The position numbers were made by a program, and so were the translations under genes. DNA of 64,000 nt from Stercoripulliclostridium_A sp045577735 (lineage in GTDB: Bacteria > Bacillota > Clostridia > Christensenellales > DTU072), in NCBI GenBank assembly GCA_045577735.1, contig JAZNIY010000008.1, forward strand, positions 186,001 to 250,000. Direction: 5' to 3'. Position 1 is the stretch's first letter. Every line of letters begins with the position of its first letter. The notes under the pieces were generated by a model. That model was given only the letters and a program-made list of their open reading frames with translations, searched no databases and had not been told where the DNA came from. Shown one piece after another: positions 57,771-64,000 of the stretch.

Positions 57771-58307
57771 TTACCCCTTTTTGTGTACTATGGAGAGAAA
57801 ACTAAAAATATTATATGCAATTCGTTCACTCATATTTGCAACAAGGGAATAGGGGCAGTTCATTAGCGAGAATAAATTATCGTTGCTCCTTGGCGCGACC
57901 ACTCCGAGAATGCCTATATCGCCTACGCGAGGTAGATTTTTCTTTAATGCTTCGCCTGCTTTTAGCCCTTTTGCGGAATATTTAATTTTGCCCACGTCTT
58001 TTTCGTCACCGACGCAGGCATCGACTGCAATAACGAGGCTGGATGGGTGCGTTTTTTTAAGATGTAGGAAGTATTTGTAGTAATTTATGCCGTTGACAGG
58101 CGCGCGTATGCCACCGTAGACGTAGGCGGGCGTGCGATATTTGTCGCGAAGCAAGTCGCCCACCAGGGGGCCGAGGGAATCGCCTATAACTTGGGAGGAA
58201 CCAATGCACAAAACAACAGGGAGCGCCATAAGAAAGTTTATTAGCCATTCCCTTGCTTTTATGCAAGCTTGGCTAAAAAGGGGGAAAGGAAGGTCAAGAA
58301 AAGCCAT
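57771..58307 (-). CDS. yyaC: YyaC-type spore protease (DUF1256)
   Basis: 178 residues. The pattern VVLCIGSSQVIGDSLGPLVGDLL, then YVYGGIRAPVNGINY and VIAVDACVGDEKDVGKIKY is that of YyaC, a relative of the germination protease Gpr. It supports descent from spore-forming Clostridia. Length is normal. The gene is separated from ftsH by a promoter, so it is probably a single-gene unit; no sporulation-sigma promoter was recognised. Confidence 0.88.
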   Translation of the reverse strand: MAFLDLPFPLFSQACIKAREWLINFLMALPVVLCIGSSQVIGDSLGPLVGDLLRDKYRTPAYVYGGIRAPVNGINYYKYFLHLKKTHPSSLVIAVDACVGDEKDVGKIKYSAKGLKAGEALKKNLPRVGDIGILGVVAPRSNDNLFSLMNCPYSLVANMSERIAYNIFSFLSIVHKKG

Positions 58308-58317
58308 ATTTCCCCAC

Positions 58318-58346
58318 TTGACTTATATGCGCGCGTGTGTTAAAAT
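58318..58346 (+). promoter_or_regulatory. Promoter of the cvpA-like operon
   Basis: TTGACT at 58318 and extended -10 TGTTAAAAT (hexamer 58341-58346), spacer 17. Confidence 0.85.
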
Positions 58347-58397
58347 ACATAATAGTATGGTGTATGCTCTAAAAGTGTGCACACTAGGAGGCTTATT

Positions 58398-59234
58398 ATG
58401 GAAATCATTTTAGATCTTGTGTTGGTAGCAATTATAGTCCTTATGGTTATGATTGGTATAAAACGTGGACTTGTTAAGACCTGTGTTGGTCTAATTTCTA
58501 CCATTTTGGTAATAGTTGTTGCGATCGTAGCCGTTAATCCCGTTACCAATTTAATTATTGTTGGTACCGAATGGGACGATGACGTACGCACTTCTTTGGA
58601 AAGTCCTCTTGCAGATAAGTTACCCAATGCTTACGCAAAGGTTTATTACTTTGACCTTAACGAAGACGGTGAAAAAGAACTCGTTTATGAAATGGATGGC
58701 ATAAAAGCACCCTTTGAAGAAATCTTCAAAGAAAACGCCGTTCTCGACTTCATTAACGTTGCAGGATTGCTCACCGATAGCGTAGACGGATTACTACAAG
58801 AAAACGCAGAAAACAATCCCGAAATTGCAGACTACAAAGATCAAACCAATACCATAGACTTCATTGACGGCGTAACCACGCCCTTGACCTCTATTATCTT
58901 TACTGGAATTTGCTTCATTTTACTACTAATCGTTTCCAGAATCGTAATAGCACTCCTATTCAAATTACTAAAGAAGCTAGTTTCTTCCTTGTATATCGTT
59001 CACTTCGTGGACAAGATGCTTGGTGGTGTATTTGGACTAGCAATGGGCGCACTATTCGTACTAGTGCTAGTAACCGTAATCCAAATCCTATCACAACTTG
59101 CATTCATGGATGCAATTAGCGAGTTTATGTCCAAGACCATCGTAACCAAGTTCTTAATGGAAAACAATTTCCTTTATGATTTCCTAATTAACTCCATTAA
59201 CCTTGGCGAACTAATGGGAAGCTTAGGCAAATAG
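58398..59234 (+). CDS. CvpA-family membrane protein
   Basis: 278 residues from ATG 58398, placed by AGGAGG 6 bases upstream. Membrane helices near 3-24, 28-50, 165-190 and 205-235; the CvpA pattern (GIKRGLVKTCVGLIS, then VDKMLGGVFGLAMGALFVL) is clear. An unusual ~100-residue acidic outside domain (about 55-150) is inserted after the second helix. CvpA relatives affect envelope homeostasis. It heads an operon with a membrane-anchored repeat protein and a 2Fe-2S protein. Confidence 0.85.
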   Translation: MEIILDLVLVAIIVLMVMIGIKRGLVKTCVGLISTILVIVVAIVAVNPVTNLIIVGTEWDDDVRTSLESPLADKLPNAYAKVYYFDLNEDGEKELVYEMDGIKAPFEEIFKENAVLDFINVAGLLTDSVDGLLQENAENNPEIADYKDQTNTIDFIDGVTTPLTSIIFTGICFILLLIVSRIVIALLFKLLKKLVSSLYIVHFVDKMLGGVFGLAMGALFVLVLVTVIQILSQLAFMDAISEFMSKTIVTKFLMENNFLYDFLINSINLGELMGSLGK

Positions 59235-59271
59235 TTAAAAAATAACGGACTAAAATAAAAGGAGAAGACCT

Positions 59272-61554
59272 ATGTTAAAACACTTTGGTGGTTTTGTTAT
59301 GGGTATTACCGTTGGTATTCTAATTATATCCATCACCCTTGTTGGCGGTGGATATCTCCTTCTTACCAAAGAGGGAATGATGAAGACGGTAGAAGAAAAC
59401 GTTGGTGCCAGCGTAGGAATGGACCTCAACGAAGAGCAAGAACAACTCTCCATACTAGATTATGGTATGAGTATTTTGGAAATCTTCGGCAATCTTTCCG
59501 ATACGCCTATTAAGGATATTGAAAATACCGTAGGTATCAACAAGATTTCCACGACCATAAGCGATGCCGTGGGCATTGAAGCTGGTGTAATTGGTGAAAG
59601 CTCCATTTCCAATCTGGGCGCAACCCTTGCTGATAATCTTACTATGAATATTATGCAAGACAAGTTCGAGGTTGAGCTTCCAGACCTACCTATGTTCAAC
59701 GACGAAGAATTCCTTTCCAAGCCCATGAACGAAGCCTTTGGCGACCTTGACCAAAACACTCTTGACGGCTTTATCGAAGTTGTATACGACGAAGATGCTA
59801 CCGAAGAAAATCCAGCAAGTAGCGCACTTCTCCAAAAACTCGGCAAAAAGACGCTAAAAGAGGTTTCCGAGGATATGGATGCCATCATCCAAGATACCGC
59901 TATAGGTGAGGTCGTGGACATTACCGAAGAGAGCGCAGAGGTTATGCAATACCTAAAGGACACCAAGATTGGTGAGCTTGACGGCGCAATTAAAGACATG
60001 AAGATTTCGGACGCTATTGCTATTGATGAAAACAGCTCCGAAGTTATGAAATACCTAAAGGACAAAAAACTTGACGAGCTTGACGGCGCAATCAAGGAAA
60101 TGAAGATTAAAGACGCCATCACCATTCATTTTGAAGACGATCCCGAAAACGGCATTAAAAAGTCCAGCAAGGTACTAATATATCTACAAGACAGCACCCT
60201 CGAGGAAATTGACGAAAATATTAAGAAAATGACCATCGGCGATGCTATTGATATTGACGAAAACAGCAGTAGGGTACTACGTTATTTGCAAAACAGCAAA
60301 TTGGACGAGCTCGATGCCGACATCAAAGAGATGACTCTTTCCGACACCGTTGATATCTATCTTGAAGACGATCCCGAAAACGGCATTAAGAAGTCCAGTA
60401 AAGTTCTCATTTACCTAAAGGACTGCAAGATTGACGAACTTAATGCAGAAATTGAAAAGATGACCATTGCCGACGCGGTAGAAATTACCGAAGACAGCCA
60501 CCCCGTCATGAGGGCAATAGCCGACCTAACCCTAAACCAACTTGGCGAAAAAGATGAACTTCAAACCAGAATTAACGGCTTAATGCTAAAAGATGTTGTG
60601 GAAATTGATGAAGAGGATGAAAACACTCCTAAGATCTTGTTAGCACTAAAAGACAGCTACGTTGGCGATCTTTCCGAGGATATGGACAAACTCACCATTG
60701 AGCAAGTAATGGACGATAGTGATTCCGGCATCTTCTCACTCATTCCCTCCGACACCAGGATACAAGACGTAGGTTCTGCTTCTTCCGATGCTGTAACCGA
60801 CACCTCTCTTTATGCTTTGAGAGCAGTAGGTATCTTCGAGTATTCCCTTAAGGCAGACCAATACTCCTTCCTAGAGCTTATTGCAAGAATAAACAAGAAT
60901 AACGGAACTCCCGATGAAATCATTAACGACTTCACTAAGGGCGACATGTCTAGTGGTAACATCGCTCTTGACCAATCCATTACTCACTCCGTATATCTTA
61001 CCAAAGACGGCACCGTTAACAATGCTACCTTTAAAGCAACTGCAGAAATGCAACTGGGATACGAGGGCATAGGCGTAAGCAACGACGTTGTCGTGCTCAA
61101 TTCCATTGACGGCATCACCATTAACGCTAACGGCGCATACGTATTAAGCCCCGAAGTCGTTCACAATATTGCAAATCTTGCAAATATCGGTGCAAATCAT
61201 AGCATAGTATTCTACGTTGACCAAGGTATCGACCTAGAAATCCAAGCAGGACAAACCGACGGCGTATACGATAACTACGACATCCTATTCTCCGTAATGT
61301 ACGACGTTAACAATGCAGTTGACCAAGGTACCCTTTACTTTGGTAGTGGCATCAGATCGGAAAACGCTATGGGTGGATGTGCTGTTTACGTAGCAGATAA
61401 TATCAAGGTACTAGACGGAGAGAGTAACTACGTTGATTACGATTTTGTAAGTGCTCTACCCATTACCTTCAAGATGGTTAAGAAGAACAGCACCAGTCCC
61501 CTTGAACCCAATACTTGGGCACAAGCATACAACGCATACGATAGTTTGATCTAA
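59272..61554 (+). CDS. Membrane-anchored acidic repeat protein
   Basis: 760 residues. One N-terminal membrane helix (about 8-32) anchors a large outside part. Residues about 188-490 hold eight related units alternating near 34 and 43 residues with the plan YLKD-x-K-(I/L)-x-ELD-x2-I-K-x-M-x-I-x-DAI-x-I. The longer units insert a DDPENGIKKSS segment. The C-terminal 250 residues form a beta-rich domain without recognised family. Strong AAGGAGAAG ribosome site. The regular units suggest a solenoid or elongated rod. Its partner CvpA protein upstream and the 2Fe-2S protein overlapping its stop codon are probably co-translated. Function unknown. Confidence 0.75.
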   Translation: MLKHFGGFVMGITVGILIISITLVGGGYLLLTKEGMMKTVEENVGASVGMDLNEEQEQLSILDYGMSILEIFGNLSDTPIKDIENTVGINKISTTISDAVGIEAGVIGESSISNLGATLADNLTMNIMQDKFEVELPDLPMFNDEEFLSKPMNEAFGDLDQNTLDGFIEVVYDEDATEENPASSALLQKLGKKTLKEVSEDMDAIIQDTAIGEVVDITEESAEVMQYLKDTKIGELDGAIKDMKISDAIAIDENSSEVMKYLKDKKLDELDGAIKEMKIKDAITIHFEDDPENGIKKSSKVLIYLQDSTLEEIDENIKKMTIGDAIDIDENSSRVLRYLQNSKLDELDADIKEMTLSDTVDIYLEDDPENGIKKSSKVLIYLKDCKIDELNAEIEKMTIADAVEITEDSHPVMRAIADLTLNQLGEKDELQTRINGLMLKDVVEIDEEDENTPKILLALKDSYVGDLSEDMDKLTIEQVMDDSDSGIFSLIPSDTRIQDVGSASSDAVTDTSLYALRAVGIFEYSLKADQYSFLELIARINKNNGTPDEIINDFTKGDMSSGNIALDQSITHSVYLTKDGTVNNATFKATAEMQLGYEGIGVSNDVVVLNSIDGITINANGAYVLSPEVVHNIANLANIGANHSIVFYVDQGIDLEIQAGQTDGVYDNYDILFSVMYDVNNAVDQGTLYFGSGIRSENAMGGCAVYVADNIKVLDGESNYVDYDFVSALPITFKMVKKNSTSPLEPNTWAQAYNAYDSLI

Positions 61555-62537
61555 TGAAAGTAAAATTAAACGCTAAAAACACAAGCCTTCGCAATCTTCT
61601 CGAAAGCGAAGGTTTTGTATTTCCCTGTGGGGGAAAAGGACTTTGTGGAAGGTGTAAGATAGTTGCACCTACCCTTCCTATTACCGAAAAGGACAGAACT
61701 TTTATACCTGAAGCCGACCTAGAAAGTGGCGTGCGCCTTGCTTGCGACAAAGTAGTAGACGGCGAACTCGAGCTGGATTGCTTGCTGGAAAGAAGTGAGA
61801 AGAAGAAAAAGAAGATCTCCGAAGCCGATGCCTACGTTATTTTTGAGGACGGCAGAACGGTTGTGGGACTATGTGATGGTGGAGAGATACTAGACGAAGT
61901 TATACTTCCTCCAACGCCCACTTCGTTTAGAGAACTTCGTAGTGTTGCGCAAAAGGAAACCGTGGAGTTGTATGAAGAGCACGGACTAGCGAAGGCAACC
62001 ATAATTTTGCTTAGTGGCACGCCCCAAAAATTTAGCGAGGTAACGGGCATAATCGAGGAATACGATTATTGCACCACGGTGGAGGCAAAGCTCTTTGATA
62101 TGACATCGGAAGAGGTACTAATGGTACCAAAGCCCACGGCACTCATCGGTGGAGATATACTCCTAGAAATGTTGGGAAGGTTGGAGGGCACCATGCTCGT
62201 AAAAGACGGATACATTGCCTACCTGGAGGAAAACCACCTCTTTATCGCGCGCGTGATACCTAATATTAACGCCCCTGCAACCTACGTTACGGCAATAGCA
62301 TACTTTATTAAAAGGTTCGCGCCAAAAGCCAAGTACGTAGTAGGGGACAACCCCTTGGCAAAGGCTTGTGGTCTAGTACCCGTACAAAGTAAAGTTAGTG
62401 AAAACTCTGCAAGCCTGCTTGCTTCCAATCGTCCCAAAGCCAAGCTGGAAAGACTAACCAAAAAGGTCGTTGAACTTTCCCTTGCCGACGACGACCTCTT
62501 CCAAGAACTACTTACCGAGATAGCAAATAAGGCTTAA
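61554..62537 (+). CDS. 2Fe-2S ferredoxin fused to a shortened RACo/ASKHA-like domain
   Basis: 327 residues. The N-terminal ~75 residues are a plant-type ferredoxin with cluster ligands PCGGKGLCGRCK and a later Cys in RLACD. The rest starts like the corrinoid-protein reductive activator family (RACo, DUF4445): YVIFEDGRTVVGLCDGG in place of the ASKHA phosphate strand. It is far shorter than RACo (~600 residues). No methyltransferase or corrinoid protein is nearby. The ATG overlaps the upstream stop by one base. Role unclear; possibly a redox sensor. Confidence 0.75.
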   Translation: MKVKLNAKNTSLRNLLESEGFVFPCGGKGLCGRCKIVAPTLPITEKDRTFIPEADLESGVRLACDKVVDGELELDCLLERSEKKKKKISEADAYVIFEDGRTVVGLCDGGEILDEVILPPTPTSFRELRSVAQKETVELYEEHGLAKATIILLSGTPQKFSEVTGIIEEYDYCTTVEAKLFDMTSEEVLMVPKPTALIGGDILLEMLGRLEGTMLVKDGYIAYLEENHLFIARVIPNINAPATYVTAIAYFIKRFAPKAKYVVGDNPLAKACGLVPVQSKVSENSASLLASNRPKAKLERLTKKVVELSLADDDLFQELLTEIANKA

Positions 62538-62873
62538 AGCCCTGTTTTCATACTCCAGTATTTTATTGATTTTGGGGTGATCCAGTTGGTCAAGAAGGGT
62601 AAAGAGTTCAATTTGAAGAGCAAGAATTTTTGATGTTTCCCCCTCTCTTGGTAAATGCCGAGGAGAGGGGTTTTTGTTTTCCGTAAGCATACCTTTTACG
62701 CACTCTTTTAGGGATATTACGTATCCCACCACTTTGCGCGCGTGTGAAAGCCTAGAAAGAAGATATATTTGCTCGTTTAATATATCTATTATTTGTGTTA
62801 CCAAAGGATGCTCCGAGCCGTTTAATTTAAGGTTGTACGCCCGCGCAAGGTTTTCCATGTAATCGTCTTTCAT
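62508..62873 (-). CDS. Possible small helical protein
   Basis: 121 residues from ATG 62873 (MKDDYMENLARAYNLK). Composition is protein-like and helical, with ISLKECVKGMLTEN and ILALQIELFTLLDQLDH. The ribosome site and promoter are weak, it overlaps the end of the 2Fe-2S gene by 30 bases, and the plus-strand terminator lies inside it. It may be a real small gene or a chance frame. Confidence 0.4.
   Translation of the reverse strand: MKDDYMENLARAYNLKLNGSEHPLVTQIIDILNEQIYLLSRLSHARKVVGYVISLKECVKGMLTENKNPSPRHLPREGETSKILALQIELFTLLDQLDHPKINKILEYENRALSLICYLGK
62639..62680 (+). terminator. Terminator of the cvpA-like operon
   Basis: Stem cccctctc / gagagggg with a 15-base loop, then tttttgtttt, about 100 bases after the last stop codon. 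Confidence 0.8.
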
Positions 62874-62940
62874 AGCACTAATGTATGCAATAAAAAGGGA
62901 ATATGGTGAAAGAAATCGCAGGAAAGGTTGGGGTAAAATT

Positions 62941-62968
62941 AAGGGCACCTTTGGAGGGTGCCCTTTTT
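62941..62968. terminator. Bidirectional terminator
   Basis: Stem aagggcacc / ggtgccctt with T tract to the right and A-rich sequence to the left. It serves the leftward P-type ATPase gene. Confidence 0.85.
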
Positions 62969-62995
62969 AATGAGATAACGTGCTGAAAATTCGGT

Positions 62996-64000
62996 TTATT
63001 TGTTATGCTTCTCTTTGAAGAAGAGAAGTAGGCTTGCCGACAAGCATACGTATACGCTACTTGCGTTGTGGACAAGCGCGCCACTTACTGCGTTAAGTAG
63101 CCCAAGGGCGGAGAGCACGACCGAGGTTAAGCTAATGCAAAGCGAGAGTATTATGTTTACGGTTACCAGCCTGAAGGTTACGCGGGAAAGCTTGATGAGG
63201 AAGGGGACCTTTCTAAGGTCGTTAGCAAGGAGGGATACGTCTGCCGTTTCTATTGCCACGCTGTTGCCCATTGCGCCCATTGCTAGGGAAGTATCGCTTG
63301 CACTCATTGCGGGAGCATCGTTTACGCCGTCGCCCACCATAAGTACTTTGCCTTCCTTTTTGTACTCTTCTATGCACTCAACCTTGTTTTCGGGAAGAAG
63401 CCCTGCCTTGACTTCTTCTATGCCAACCTTGGAGGCAATAAGAGATGCTGAAGCGTGATTGTCACCCGTTAGCATTACTGGTTTTACGCCAAGGGCTTTT
63501 AGTTCGTTTATGGCACTTTGGGAGCCTTTACGCAAGGTATCGGTTATTAAAATTGCACCTTTATATTCTCCATCTATCATTACGGCAACGGTGGTGGAGG
63601 AGGATAAAAGGAGTTTGCCCTTTTCGCTTTCGGGTAGGTCTTGTAGTACTTCGGAGAGCTTTAAGATTTCTATTTTTTTGTTTTCAACTACGGCTTTAAT
63701 ACCTACGCCCACCTTGCTTTCCGTGCTACTGGGCTCGCTAATTTCGCCATCGTATGCGTTAACTATGGCTTTACCGATGAGGTGTTCGGACTTGCTTTCA
63801 GCAGAGGCGGAAAGACGTAGCAATTCTTCCCTTTCTATGCCGTAGGGGACGACCTCTTGCACTATGGGTTTGCCCTCGGTTAGAGTGCCCGTTTTATCAA
63901 GGCAAACCACCTTGATTTTGGAAAGGGCTTCAAATGCAACGCCACTCTTTACAAGTATACCTTTCTTACTTGCGTTACCAATTCCCGCGGCAACGCCAAT
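62996..64000 (-). CDS. Heavy-metal P1B-type ATPase (C-terminal part, cut by right edge)
   Basis: 334 visible residues, open to the window edge; the first codons read IGVAAGIGNASKKGILVKSG, so the true start lies outside. Phosphorylation motif VCLDKTGTLTEG, nucleotide-binding MLTGDNHASAS and hinge MVGDGVNDAPAM are intact. The last helices contain NAVSGALVHNASSV, a pattern nearer to Zn/Cd or broad-range P1B pumps than to CopA. It exports or imports metal ions at the cost of ATP. The metal cannot be fixed without the CPC-type helix. Confidence 0.92.
   Translation of the reverse strand: MGVAAGIGNASKKGILVKSGVAFEALSKIKVVCLDKTGTLTEGKPIVQEVVPYGIEREELLRLSASAESKSEHLIGKAIVNAYDGEISEPSSTESKVGVGIKAVVENKKIEILKLSEVLQDLPESEKGKLLLSSSTTVAVMIDGEYKGAILITDTLRKGSQSAINELKALGVKPVMLTGDNHASASLIASKVGIEEVKAGLLPENKVECIEEYKKEGKVLMVGDGVNDAPAMSASDTSLAMGAMGNSVAIETADVSLLANDLRKVPFLIKLSRVTFRLVTVNIILSLCISLTSVVLSALGLLNAVSGALVHNASSVYVCLSASLLLFFKEKHNK

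Overview
The window looks like a chromosome segment of a low-to-moderate-GC, Gram-positive-lineage member of the Clostridia, probably an uncultured gut bacterium. Evidence: consensus TTGACA/TATAAT promoters with 16-18 base spacers, strong AGGAGG ribosome sites, frequent intrinsic terminators, a YyaC-type spore protease, SecA with a C-terminal zinc site, and large secreted proteins of Cys/His repeats typical of gut Clostridia. Both ends are cut: the first gene enters from the left and a metal P-type ATPase leaves at the right.

Layout. 1-7.7 kb: a protein fragment, a Cna-B-like lipoprotein, then a leftward redox operon (CD1871A-like membrane protein, NapH-like ferredoxin, TlpA-like thioredoxin) and a two-domain flavodoxin-fold reductase. 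7.7-12.2 kb: a strong promoter with a ~340-nt leader drives two uncharacterised genes and a VirD4-like ATPase with no other conjugation genes nearby; two of these genes have a Gln codon choice unlike their neighbours. 12.4-21.6 kb: MutT, a 1662-residue Cys/His-repeat protein, lipoprotein alkaline phosphatase, VanZ, and a secreted metallophosphoesterase.

21.6-42.4 kb is an AT-rich island ending at tRNA-Ser(GCU). Related intergenic repeats, carrying a copy of the tRNA-Ser 3' end and a terminator hairpin, separate three cargo blocks: (1) a DpnII-type restriction-modification operon with an embedded Mrr-like nuclease, plus a three-gene module of an EEP nuclease, an unknown protein and a membrane protein; (2) a fucose pathway (fucA, fuculokinase, fucI) facing a GH20/NahK-like/CBM9/DUF6259-type glycan operon; (3) a divergent pair made of an AlbA_2 (Schlafen-type) protein and an HNH protein with a phage-primase-like C-terminal region lacking its P-loop. 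This resembles stepwise accretion at a tRNA gene and holds the best candidates for undescribed systems.

42.7-64 kb is mostly housekeeping: apgM-alaS (AlaRS lacks the C-Ala domain), secA-prfB-serS with three further genes, small TM2/DUF4234 membrane proteins, ftsH, yyaC, a CvpA/repeat-protein/2Fe-2S-protein operon, and a heavy-metal ATPase.

Gene starts were chosen by ribosome sites, promoter positions and family N-termini. No similarity search was run; family names rest on recognised motifs.
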